This document shows, piece after piece, positions 12,801 to 26,100 of a stretch of DNA of 64,000 nt (positions within the stretch are counted from its first letter, which is position 1; each line of letters opens with the position of its first letter). Made by a program: the position numbers and the translations under genes. Location: contig NC_084671.1 in NCBI RefSeq assembly GCF_028389875.1, positions 26,381,083 through 26,445,082 of the forward strand. Reading direction: 5' to 3'. The notes beneath the pieces are model-generated. The model searched no databases, was not told the DNA's origin, and worked only from the letters and a program-made list of their open reading frames with translations. Origin of the DNA: Rhea pennata (taxonomy: Eukaryota > Chordata > Aves > Rheiformes > Rheidae).

Positions 12801-15800
12801 GGCACAAGACTTCTTTCCTTAAAACTAAGACTTTCACACAACAGTCAGAAAAGGCAGAAACAGAATGTTCTTTACTAGGGAAGAATAGGCCATATGCAGT
12901 TCATGCACAGCAGCTGAAGCTCAAGAAATACTTCAAGCAGCCTGTGCTGGCTTAAAGAAGGAGTCACACCTTCCCCGCTCCAGTGCCATCTCCAATCCTT
13001 GTCTCACCAGAAGTACGTGGAGCTGTGTAGGGAAACAAAATTACCTGCTGGGGAGCTCATCCTTCCCTTTCTCTTTTTTGGTTTCACTAGTTTTCAGCAG
13101 GATCAGTTCTGCAATCTGATTTATTCCCTAGCACAGGAATGCTTCTGCCAGCACAAGGGAGGGGACAAGAGGGAGACAAGTATCAGAGTGGGGAGAATGC
13201 ATGATAGCTTCTCCCGGTGGCAGTGCCAGGTCAAAGTGCCGGCCTGAGTACAGCCACAGAGAGCAGGGTACACGGGAAGCACGCAAAAACACTGAAGTAG
13301 GCAGAATACCAGAATACCAAGCGAAATGAGTTAGGACAGGGAGGATAATCGTGTAGTAAAAAGAGTACACTTCACACTGTGAAGTGTAAAACACTCTGTA
13401 AAGTGTTTTCAAAGTTACCCCAGAGACAGTGTACAAAGTAACAAGCATTCTTTGGAGAACAATTTCAGTGTATTTGAGATGTTTTTTTACAGAAGGCCTA
13501 ACGCCTCACCTATTATAGGCAATAGAAGTGATTTCTATTAACTTCACTGGAAGCCAACTCAATCTCATAAACCAAGCTGTAATTCAGGAGATGATGCACA
13601 TAGTGCAAAAGAGCAAGTCTTCTTATTACCTCAAAGTGTTCGCGGTTCTGTACAGTCTTCAGTGCTGCAATCCAGTCTTCCATCTCTTTTCTATTATCAG
13701 CACAAAGAATGAGCTTCCGACATGGAGTGATAATCTGAAGGGGGAAGAGAAAATTAAGAGCATGTGTTCCAGGCACATCAGTGAGAGACGGTGAGAGAAC
13801 ACGTGACTACTTTTCTAGTGTACCAAAGCTCCTGTCAGAGGCAATGAGCTGCAACAGAGGTCATTTACACTTTTCAACGATATTTTTTTTCTATCATAAC
13901 CTAAGTCAATTCCTTTGCTAAGTTTACAGAACCACAGAGATTTTATCTCTCATTCCCTACATTGAACTGAGTTAGGAAATGTCTCTGAATACCCAAATAA
14001 GAGCACAACACAGAAACCTAGCACAGAACCATGAAGTATTTCATGATGTCTTAAATTGGCAACATTAAAACATGTTGTTAACAATATAATATACCCATTT
14101 CTATCAAATAATAAATTAGATAATGTATTTGGCAAATTAGACTGCACAGCACTAAATATTTAAGAGGGAAATATCCTAAAACTAGTAGACGAATTAACAG
14201 ACATTTCATCATATCAGTGACTGATTCATCAGAAGAATAACCCAAAAGGACTATTTTCTTTGCACACTGGCTTGTGTCCCCTGACCCATGTCATTCTTCT
14301 CACCGCCCATAGCAGCAGATTAAAACCCCACCATTTAGAACTATGACAAGCAAGGAAAAAAGAAAAAAAAAATCAAAACTAAATTAACAGTCTAGAAGAG
14401 AAATTATCATATATTAACGCTTTTGTCTCCTGAATGCTTATTCTAAGTTTTTTACATAAAAGATATTCCAACATATGCTCCACTAGCAGCACAGGGTTGT
14501 GGCTAGTTTGCCTTCCCTTAAAACTCCTATTTCAACATGTTTCTACCCTGAGCTAACTTACACGTGTTAGCTGCCCTGAATTAACTGTATAGTTGAGGGC
14601 TTTAACAAAAAAGCGGCAGCTATGCTCGGGGCAGAAGCTCTGCTCTGCCCAGAAAGGCGGACAAGCCTCTGCGCAGTCTCCCAGCCAGGCGCGCTAGGTC
14701 TGCCAGACGGCGGCGGTAGAGAGGAAAGAAAGCTCCCGGGCTTCAGAGGACCGAGTTCGCTGTCCACAGCGCTGCCCCGCTAACCTGCCGGTCCATCCAG
14801 CTGGGATCTAGATTGGACTATAAATCAGTATTTATTCTTCTTAACACAATAGTCTCTCTTGCCCACACGCGAGTTTCTTCATCTTGTCTTACTACCATTA
14901 TCTCTTTGTGTACACCTTGGTCCTGATTCCCATCCAACTGACTTTAATCTGAGTGATATAGAAGTGTTTGCAAGATCTGGATATCAGAAAAGTTGTATGA
15001 AGGTTGAGTACCATGAAAAAAAAAAAAAAGAAAGAAAAACCTCTATGTCAACTCAAGCAACTTCCTGCAGACCAGAGTCTTTTGCGCCCCTCTGAATTTT
15101 GTGCATAACAACCATCTCTGTCATCTGCTTTTCCAGCAAATTCTGCTGGACCATCTGAAGCAACAGATTACAGCAAGCGAGGACTGCACCAGGTTCACAA
15201 GGCCCACGCGGCTCTCGCCAGCACGTAATCGAAGCACCGTCGTCCCATGTTTTGTTCATCAGCACCAAAACCCCACACGCATCAATACGTGACCCCGCTA
15301 ACCACCGCTTGCCAGTCTGTTTGCCACTTACCCCTCATTATGATTCATAAAACAGATTAAAAATAAACACCTCTGAAGTTGAACATCAAACTTCCTGTTG
15401 ATGTTAGTGTCTCGCAGAATGCCCTAAGAAATGCACATGTAATGGCAACAAAAAAGATACACCTGCAAAGTTCTGTTTTATTTTACATTCTTCAGTTTTC
15501 AAAATATGTTCCTTTTTATAGGACAGATTGCAGCATCCATCTGTTTTGGTATGCAATATCCTATCTTGAGCTAAACGATCTGATCTATAGCAGCTGTAAA
15601 CAAACAGAAATAAATATTTGGAATTTTGTAAAAATAAAACTTTGAAGGACTCCTTCCCTCTCCCCGACATTTCCTTTAATTCCAATTCTGATAAAATTTG
15701 TTCACAAAGAAGGAAAGCAGGAGAGTCTTCCCTTTTGCTTAGGAACAAGGAAAAATGGGAGGTTAGATGTATTCTCATCAGAAATTTAGTTAGATAAGAA

Positions 15801-17125
15801 AGGCTACTCTACAGAGAAACCTTTTATGGAGTATTAGAACAGGACTGCTAAAATCAGTGTGAAGTTTAAGAGATGAGCCAGCAGCATCTCTGATGTCCTG
15901 CTAAGAGGAAGCAGCCTTTTCCCTGGAAGTAAAACCAAGCTCAAGCAAGCTGTTCAGACAGTGCAGAAAAGCCCCGCTTTTCCTGCTGCAAAGCCAGGAG
16001 CAGATGCACCTACAAGAGCGTATCTACAACAGTGCACACAACAGTGCCCTATGGAAAGTCCAGAGATGGTAAAAGACCTTCTGTTACTTTAAAATTGGCA
16101 AAGAGGAACTGTCAGTTCATTTAACATGTCACTCTTGGGCAGCGGAAAAAAATAAAAGAAATTAAAACATTGGTAAATTTAACTGATTATCATCAGGATC
16201 CCATTTCAAGACACTCCTGTTCAGTGGTGTGCTGCTGCTTCTTTCTCCGCCTTTTCACTAAAAAGGGAAAATGCAAAGTACCACACTTAAGTCATCTTGG
16301 AAGACATATGAAATATAAAAGTGATAAAAGTGGCGTGAAATACAGAAATTTAGATACTCCTTTGATGAGTTCATTTCAGAGGCTGCAAACTTCTTGAATC
16401 ACTGGAGAGACCATCCAGTATAGAAATCACAATTCCTTTTGAAGCGACTTACTGCATGATCTTAAACATTCCTATACTTCAATGCTGGACAATCCTACAT
16501 TCAACAAATACAGTGAAAGATTGTAAGACAGAGGACAAAAAGAGATCAAAAATATTTTCATAGTTAAATCCTCCAGAGAAGAGTCACAGAATTAAAATGA
16601 AGGGTGCGTGGTACAACTACAGAGCATCCACCTGTGAATGCCAGTGAAAGCCAGGGCAGAAAGACTATTATGTGCTCTGAGCTGTCTAGATCAGACTGAC
16701 GGTCAGTCTGCTGTCTCACACCAGAAAAGCCATTTTCGTCACTTCCAAAAGAAGTCACAGCAATCTTCCCCTTGGAAACCTGCTCCTTCCCAGGCAAGGA
16801 GCTCTGGGTGCTTGCTCTTGGCTGCAGCTGCGAGGAGCTGATGCTCTGGAACGTGAGGCTCGGTTGTCCCGTTTGGAAAACGTGGCCTGAAATGATCACC
16901 GTCCAGCTATTTTTTGTGTTCCGGCTACAGCTTTTGACTAACATCCTGGAACAGTATATTCCACAGGATGACGACGCACTAGGTGAAGTAGCATTTCCTT
17001 TTATTTGTTCTAAATTTACCAAGCAGTAATGTCATCCAGTGACCTCTTGTTCTCATGTAAAGGGAGAGCACAAAAACAACAGTCTGATTGCTTCTGAGCT
17101 AAAATGGGGGTTGCCTTGCTAGGAG

Positions 17126-17161
<36 letters not shown>

Positions 17162-20100
17162 ACTTAAGATTTATTTATAATGTCATACATTTCTGGCCTG
17201 TTTGGGGATTGGCAGAACTCTTGAGTACTCCTGCCCTGAAACAGTTCAGAAGTTTATCTAGATATGAACAATTATATAAATTAAAAGGGCTTGTTCTTCC
17301 TAAAAAGGGAATATTAAAGACTTGCATGCTTTTGGGATCCCATGTGCTGCTGAGCGTTCTAGGTGTGGTTCTTCGGATTTGGCCCCTCCGTAGGAACTGG
17401 ATGCCCAGATACCCCACTCCCAGCTGAGGTCAGAGCTCAGCATATGGCTGACGTTACTGAGACCTAAAACTGCCCAGCAGAAGAGTGCAACAGTCATGGG
17501 GAAAAAAGAAGAAGAAGAAAAAAAAAGTTGCCAATTATCCAGTCAGTTCTGAAGAGCCATTAGGATGGATGGAAATGGTAGGAAGGTATAAAGACATTTC
17601 AAATCTGCACCCAGCTTAACTTATGAACTCCTCACTGCATGTGTAACCCTGGAAATATATTTTGTGGGAATCACAGCAACAAACAACTACCAGCCAGGAC
17701 GCTCCTTTGCAGACTCTTAAATGCCCTCTGTGCAAAGGAACCATCTCAAGTCTATCAAAGAAACTCTAAATTATCTACAATAGCTGTGCAGATGCTCAGT
17801 TGGTTAGAGCACGGTGCTGCTAATGCTAAGGTCACAGGTTCAATCCCCATACGGGGCTATGCTGAGGGCTGGACTAGATGATCTCCAGAGGTCCCTTCCA
17901 ACCTCACCACTCTATGATTCTATGATAATCCCCAGCCCTTCTCAGAAATATAGCTTCATCTCCTTTAGCTCTTCTCTGTATGGTACATGCCCTCTTACCA
18001 GGCTGCTAATCCCACTTCTGAATACTGGTATCACTTCAGACACAAACACTGTTACTAACGGGTCAACATACTCCCCTGTCCAAAACTAACACCAAATTTA
18101 CTGACATTTAGAATCAAGCCAGCTGGCAAACAACAGAGCCAACCAAGGAAAATTTCTAATTTCACATTCTAAAAACGGACTGGATGTCCCTGGATGTCCT
18201 TCCCCAACGAACAGCTGTGAATAATTGGATTAGAAAGGCAGCCCGGAAAAAGACTCCTTGTCTTAGACCAACTTTTTAAAAGAAAACTGCTATACTTCAC
18301 CCTTTTGGCGTTTTTCTCTACTGAGCTACCTTCCTCCACCCAACAGAAGGAGAATAAGTCTCGTTCTCTGCTCTTGTTGCCATCAAAGATGAAGCTATCA
18401 TCTCTGCTCATTTCCTCCTTCAGAATTTTTGGGCTGCCCAGAAATTTCTCAGCAAAAAAGTGACAGTTTGGCCAAACAGGCAGTGAGACTGTTTGTTATC
18501 AGAGCGGATCTGGTGAGCTCAGTGACCACAAGAGACAGCAAAACAAGTTAAGATCACACTGGCCCAATCACAGAGCTGGCTAAAGAAAGGCTGAGGGTAG
18601 AGAGGGGTACAAAACTCTGCTAAATATAGTTCTTCTGATGTGACACATTTCTCTAAGTAGCCAAATCGTATGTATGAGAACACCTGCTCACTCTGACAGC
18701 TTCCTTTTACTCACATCCTGTTCAAAGATACTATAATGTTCAGAGGTGTTAGCCCTAAAGCCCTCCAAGAGATCCTGAAATATTTAAACCAGTTGATGAT
18801 TTGCGTACAAGGATAGTAGGAATTTGGGGGCTTCAAAATACCGAGGAACTGTAACTAGAAAAAATAAAAGAGTTAACAGGATAAGAAGGTGTTTCTGATG
18901 CAGGCAAAAATTACAGTTTGATCACATATGGCAGAGGCAGGGAAAACATCCACTAACTGTAGCTAACTACTATATTGACTTTTGTATATTGGAGCAAGCA
19001 CTTTGTTTCCCATGAAACCAAAACCTCAGAAAACTGGGTGGGAATGTAATGAGGACCCAGACATTTATCTGCTTTGGCTCCAGTTCCACCAACAGTGGCA
19101 GTTAACTATACAACAGCAAAGGTAAAAATGCCTCACCTGTGTTCATCAGCAAGATTTCAGCAAAACCACCGTATGTTTCAAATGCATGAATGCTAAACTC
19201 AGAAAGGACAAAATGCTCCTAAATGGGAGCACTGCAACTAAGCAAGTGCTACTCCCTCAGCAAATCTACCAAATCAAAAGAAAACAAAATAAGGCTTTGA
19301 GAAAGGGAACAGAAAGGAAAACAAAAGTCTGAGTTGCAGACTCAAATCAGTCCCTTTACGCTTAAAATTTTAAGCCTGCATCAATGATGTCAGCTTCTGA
19401 AACAATCTGGGGCTGAGTATTAGGACAGCAAAGTCTGGGACAGCAAGATGGCCTGATTTTAGCAGGACTCGAGTTTGGAAGAAAGAGAAAACATTAAGAA
19501 TCATCAATGCTTAGACTCAGCAAACAGCTGAGTCTTGCTTTCCTCCATGGACGACATCCCTCTTCTGATTTGCAGCTCAGCCTTCATCCAGTTTTGCCAG
19601 GACCAGAGTCCTGGTAACTCACAGCTGAAATCAGTTAGATCTCCTGAGAACTAGCAGTATCATAGAACATTTGCAAATATCAACATACACCCAATTTGCA
19701 CCAACAGTTTTTAGTCAAAACCTGCATGTTTCCCTGAAAGTGAAGGAGAAAGAAAATTTTCATACAAGAGTGGAGGAATGCACCAGTTTTCTGTATATTT
19801 TTATAGTGCAAGATTTTTTCTTTCCTGCTAAAATGGTAATCTTCCACTTGCGGAAATTCTCATCTCCATCAAATGAAATAAATGGTTAATGCTCTCATAG
19901 TCATGACAAATCCCCTGTGTGTGTGTGTGTGTTTGTGTGCATGCGTGTGCATTTTTAATACCAACAGCAAGATTTTCACAAAAAAATCTAGATGCCCAAA
20001 CCTTTGGCTATACCTGGTATATAATCCCTGACTTTCATGTGACCTGTCTTCTACCTTAAATATCAATCTGTATAATCCAGAACAGCTCAGTTCCACAGAA

Positions 20101-23100
20101 AAACAGGTATGACATGTGGTTTTGTCCTTTCTAGGACCATTTTTACATTATTAGATGGATTTATTTGCTGATACATACCTCATTTGCTAGGTGTCCGCCT
20201 ATCTAAAGTGCATCTTCTCTGAGCATTACCATTAACACTTACTGCTGCTACACTGTGCCCACAGTTAAAGTTCAGCTCATGTCAGTCCTCCATCTGTGCT
20301 TTCTCCCAGTCTCTATCTTCCCTGATGCTGCAGTGGGAAAGCTGGCCAGACAGAGCATTCCCTGGGAAAATGATCATCTCTCCTACCAGGGTCACATTCC
20401 TACACGCCTCTGGAAACTCTGTTCCTAAACAAGCCACATTCTTGTTCTTGGCAATTGGTAAGAAGAGCACAGACAAGGGGAGGTTCTAGGACTTCTGCAT
20501 CTGGTTAATAGCTGTCAAAACCCAGAGTATGTAAGCGGTCTTTGTTACGGGTAGCAGGTACGAAACTGGACAATCCTGGTAATCCATGCGTATTAATCAC
20601 TCAAGATGTATGGCAGAGAGAACACCAAATGGGAACAGGCAGGGCCATTCCAAGCACCAAAGCATCTTAATACAGATCCATTAACTACTCCCTTTGCTGC
20701 ATACAGCAGATGCACACACGCATCCCTTCTCTACCTGTTTTCCAAAGGATGCAGTCCCAAATGGAAAAGAATTCCCAAACAGAACTACATACACTATTCA
20801 GAAAGAGCTGCACAACTGGGAGGGTAAAGGATATTTCAGAAAAACCTTCCTACTCATTCAAACAGAAGCAGAACCATGAAGAACAGAGGGGCGGGTCAAC
20901 CTTCCCCAGTGACAGAGCTGCTCTCTCAGAGGTCTCACACACAGGAAGGCTAACAGCTAAAAAATTACTAAATTGAGCAATAAAAGCTCTTGTCTACAGT
21001 AGGAAAATGACCTATTACTGACAGCTTATTGTTAGCAACAGCTCTTCGTGGCCCCCTAACTTCAGCTGTGTTGAAAAGAGGCAGGTTGCTAATACAAAAG
21101 GAAAGTAGTAGTTGTCAGCAGCCTGACATACCCAGTAGCTTTTCACACTGGGTCAGCAGGCAAAGACCAGTCCTGTTTCACGTACAGCAACACTGAAACC
21201 ATCCCAAGCATCACAGGGAAGGCAACCAGAGAGATCTCATTTCTGTGAACATTACAAGCAAGTCTCTCCCCACCTGTCAAAAAGACCAGAGTACGAATGT
21301 GCATAAAAAGAAGTCTTTTTCTTTAGAGAAACTCCCATGTATAATTAAACTCAATGTGTTCTCTGTTCTGCCTTTGTGTTCTTACCTGGAAGCGGAAGAA
21401 AGATGCTGGAATTTGCAGACCTGGTAAGGAAGGCAGATTAAACACTGAACAGTGTGTGAAGCTTACAAAGAACAAACACTAGCAGACAAAAGCCACTAGT
21501 GTTCACGCACAAGGGCAGCAACAGACACTAATTTCCAACCAATAAACTGCCCTCTAGGGAGACAAAGCTCTTCACAAATAGTCACCTTCACTTTCCACCA
21601 CCCTACCTATCCCTGCCTCCATAGGAGAATTCACCTATTTCAGTCGGACTTTTTTCTTACAGTAGCTCCAAAACTCCTAGCATATTTTGGGTCTTTCTGT
21701 AATATACAGTAACAATCACCAGCTCTCTCTACCCAGAACAACTTCATCCAGACTCTTCTTCTACTTTAACTCTTCCTCCACGTTTGTACTCTCAGACTTT
21801 GCCTTCTCTTGTGTGAGCAGATTGACAACCAGATCCTGTAGGAGACTGGATTAAGAGTCCTAAAGTCCTAGACATGAAAGGATTTTAAATGACTATTTTC
21901 ACTAACAGTGACTCAGAATGGTCTGTTTACCAAAGGGCCTTTTCTCAAGCAGAAAAAAAAATTGTACTGAAGCCTGGATTACAAACTACCAAAATAGCAA
22001 AGTATTTTGAAATTGCAGTGGTTCTGACAGGAAATGGGGACCAAACTGCACTTAATGAAGGGGGGGGGGGAGGAGGAGGAACAAGATCCTGGACATGGCA
22101 ATTCTAGACTCAAGTCATCTTTTCAGTTGCTAATAAATTCAGACAGCTGCCAATATAAACAGACACAGTACGTACACTAGCAGAGACTGCACAATTTCTG
22201 AACATGTACACACGGAGATGTGGAAGAGGCAACACCCCCTAGCAGAGCCTGACTTTCCAACAGGCACTGTGATTTTATCCATTTTAGAGAGGACACTTTA
22301 AAAGGGAGGTGAGAGGAGGGAAGAATCATTCCTTCCATGAGACCATCTTTTCTGATCTTAACTAGGCAATCCAAGTGCGGCTGCAGAGAAGGGAACGGGG
22401 TGAGGAACCATCTCTTCCTAGAAAGCTTGGTGACTCCCCTACATGCACAACCAGGTATATCCTGAAATTAGGAAGGTCTTTTGCCTGATTCTCGAAGCCA
22501 ACTTCTACCACCTGGCTCTGTCACACCCACGCAGAAGATCCCGTCCCTCACTAGGAAGCCCATTCCTCCCCGATGGATACTTTCCAGGTGCATCTTTTTA
22601 GAAGGGCTGAGGCCACATGGGGCTGTTTGGGGAATCCTTGCAAGTATAAGCCACACGGATTTCCCTGATCCCGTATCAGCCCAAGCTCGAAGTCCAAGCC
22701 TGACCTTCCGCAAACAGCCTGTAACAAAAGTTCTTATATTCCTTCTCCTGATAAAAATAAGTCACATGTTCTTTCCTGAAGCTTATATTTTAAACCAGGC
22801 ACAAGTAACCCCTGATCCTGGTTCCTCTTGTTTCAACAGAGCCTTACAGTCCACGCTTACTGAACTAAACACATGCTGTAGACTTTCTGTCTGAGATGTA
22901 GCTTGAACAGTTCTGTCTACTCGGTCAATGCCACACTCTTCAGAGCTCTGACTTTGTTGCCTTCCCTACTAAAAAGGACCTGTTTTCACATCAAAATAGC
23001 TAACACTAATGATCTAACTTGACACAAAACCACAGAAAAGGCAAAGCACTTTAATTTCATTGTGAAATAAATTTGTACCCATCAACAACATGCTCTTCCC

Positions 23101-26100
23101 ATCAGCAACCACCCTCAGCACTTTTACCTTCTGTTAGAGTTTAAGCACTTTGCCTTGTGTTTTCAGGACAGGTTAAGTACTCCCAAACTAAAATTCACAC
23201 TATTTCTCCACAGCACTTGCAAGCCCTTGGACAGTATGGAAAAAGCACAACATCTGAAGAAAATCACCCAGGCACAAGCAACTTCATAAGACAGAGGCTG
23301 GTATCTTTACTCCTGAATGAAATCCGTACTAAATTATAAGATGCTAATAAAGAATTTGTAGTCACACCTCAGGCTGGAGAATGACATGCATGCCCTCTCT
23401 CAGAGACGGCAACACACTGTCATTTAGGAGCACCAGCAATTCCATATTTCTCCATTTACTGCAGCCATCATTGCCTCAAGTCATGCAAGTACTCTGAAGG
23501 AGAGGAGTATTTCTCTAATCTGAACCTCCATCTCTCCTGTGGCATTGCTTAGGGTGAATCATCAGTCAGTAAATAATATTTCTTAACTGATGGGTGCAGC
23601 ACTTCTGACAGCACTGCAGGCATGTTTCCCTTTACTCCAGTTCTGTAGAACTTATCTACACAAATCCACGGAGATCAGCAGAGATCATCACCTGAACAAT
23701 GAGAGCCTGTAGCACACTTACTGCAAAGAATCTGTATCCTGACGATCTGTTTTGCTGGAACAGGTGCTGTTTTTCTCAATGCCCAGTCTAGAAAACTAAG
23801 ATTTCTGTTCTTACCATTCGTGTTCAATCTTCCTCTAAACTAGTGTCCAGAGCAGCCTACTGCCTCAGAAAAAAACTAAACAGACTGACACGCGATTAAT
23901 AGGATTATTCCCCTCTGTGGTCAGTTTTTCGGAGCTATGTTCCACTTGCCACAAGCTGATTAGCTGTCTGCTTGAGGAGGAGCTGCAGATTTCCTTCTGC
24001 CGGCAGTGAAGTCGAGAGGCAGGCGCTGACTGTAATAATATGCTGTTTCCTGTCTGCAGCACAGCCGAGAGGTACTTCCCAATAGAAAAGGGTTTACAGG
24101 AGCACAGGAGTTCAAGCTCCACCTCTTCCACTGAAGAGACTTTAACTACGGAGGAGGGATAACAGCATGGCTACTGGCAGTCTAATAATGCGCTGTGACT
24201 GAGCTTCACTTTCACAAAAGTATTGGAAAGAAGTCAAACCACTCACAGCTCCTCAGAGAGGAACTTTCTTCTACAGAATCTCAAAGTTCTGAATAAGATG
24301 GGACAGGAAGTGAATGCAGAAATCCATGTAAAAAATTACGTGAATGGGGGTCAAAGTCCACTCTGCCCTTCATTAGAAATAACTGGAACACATTTCCAAA
24401 AATGCCATGTGAAAATCATATGGAAACAGATTTTGCACCCGAAAAGAGCAGATGGCCTTTCTGGGTCCTCTCCTGTTTATGGCAGGTACTTCATTATTAT
24501 TAAAGAAAACACAGATCTTTTTTTCCCCCTTTAGCTGTATACAAATCCCGCACAGGTCAGGACAGGGTCAATGAACTAGCAAGGACTTCATCAGCTGTGC
24601 CTATTAAATTGAAAGCAGAATTCAGCTGGCAGATTTTTGGAAGGAACAGATGTTTAGCCAACATACCAGCCTGAGGAGTAAGAATTTGTTTGCCAGACAA
24701 AGGTTTACAAAAGTGCGCCTAAGGAGCTGACCCCTAGTCATTTCAAGGGCTCTTGAGCGAACAGCTACGGTGGCCAAACACCTGCATGAGCAGCAGACCA
24801 GCAGAGCAATAGGTGCCCTGCTGCACCAGTTCAGCATGGGCTCTGTAAGAGACAGTGGGCATGTTGGCTTGTTCAGGTCTACAATACACAGATAAAGCAG
24901 TCATTTGGGGAAAAGTACTCCCCAAAAGCCAGGCCTGCCATCATGATCTAGGCCCTGTGGGATCTCTGTGGCACCCGGAGTGGCCAAACAATTCCTGATG
25001 CAAAAAATGGAAGTCATCCTCCTGGGGGGTTTGTTCTAATGCGCCAAGCTAATATGTCAGGCAGGCACATCCACAAAACTTCAAGTTACTGAGAAATGAC
25101 ACTGTCCAAGAACAACTGTTCAAGGACAGAGCTGAAGTCTGACTGGGAAGACTCAACATGTCCAGTGTGAACACAGAGCTTCTGCTTTTTAAATACTGTG
25201 GGGGTTTTGGAGGGTATGGCTGGGAAGGATCTGCTCAGAAGTTAAGGTCAGGCTTTGATCTCACCCAGGCAAAACTGATGAGCTGCGTTTCACAAGGAGT
25301 GAATGCAAACAGTGATGGCAAAAATCCAGGCAAAAAGTTCACCATTGTCTTTTAAGGAAAAATGTGTCTGGGTACTAGGGCAGCATGTAGTTGAATTCTC
25401 ATCTGGCATTATGTACTGAACGCTCTAGGCTCCCTCAGAAGACCACCTTTTTACAGTGCACCCACAGTATGAAGACCTATACGAGTGGGCTGGTCCAGCT
25501 CAGTGGTAAAGAATAGGCAAAAAAGAGGAACTTTCTCCATACCCTGGTTTATTGATAAATGTGGATCACTTTTGTCAGCACTTTGTGGAGACACCAGAGA
25601 ATTTGGAGATCTTCTCCCCAGACCACTGTCCTGATCTAGATTGCTGAAGTGAAGACAGACCAGATAACTAATATGGTCCAAAAATTTATGAAAGACTTAC
25701 TACTAGAGGGAAGCTCAGGAAATCATGAGTTTTCTACAGTTTCCCAAACCAGGCACAGAAGTGACCAGTGTGCTTTTGGGATACATAAACTATTTTGCTT
25801 ATCCTACACTTAGTATACAGAAAGATGAACCTGAATTCATACTGTGACCAATGACCATGATGAAGAGAACCCCAGCTAGCAACACCTCTGCAACGAAATC
25901 TAAGCAAAGCAAAATGCTCATCTACAGAACTGTCACATAGCGCAAGTGTGGACCTAGCTGCCAGTGCTACACTTGGCTCATGCTAGGCCATACAGAGGAG
26001 ACTGGCCAAGATCATGGGTCAAATGTCTGCTTCAACACCTAGAGAAGTGCTTCAGCTACCCGCTCCAAAATAGCTGTAAAATACTGAACAAGAAAAGTTC

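Noticed and set aside
16564..17022. 152-codon minus-strand frame in DGKD intron 3
   Set aside because: No recognisable domain, biased composition and no splice support. Some CpGs there hint at a conserved element, but not enough to call a gene.
17784..17860. Functional tRNA-Ile gene
   Set aside because: Stem pairing and anticodon region have drifted, and the sequence runs directly into a CR1 tail, so it is a SINE head.
22481..22894. 137-codon + strand frame in DGKD intron 3
   Set aside because: No recognisable motif or flanking gene structure; a chance frame.
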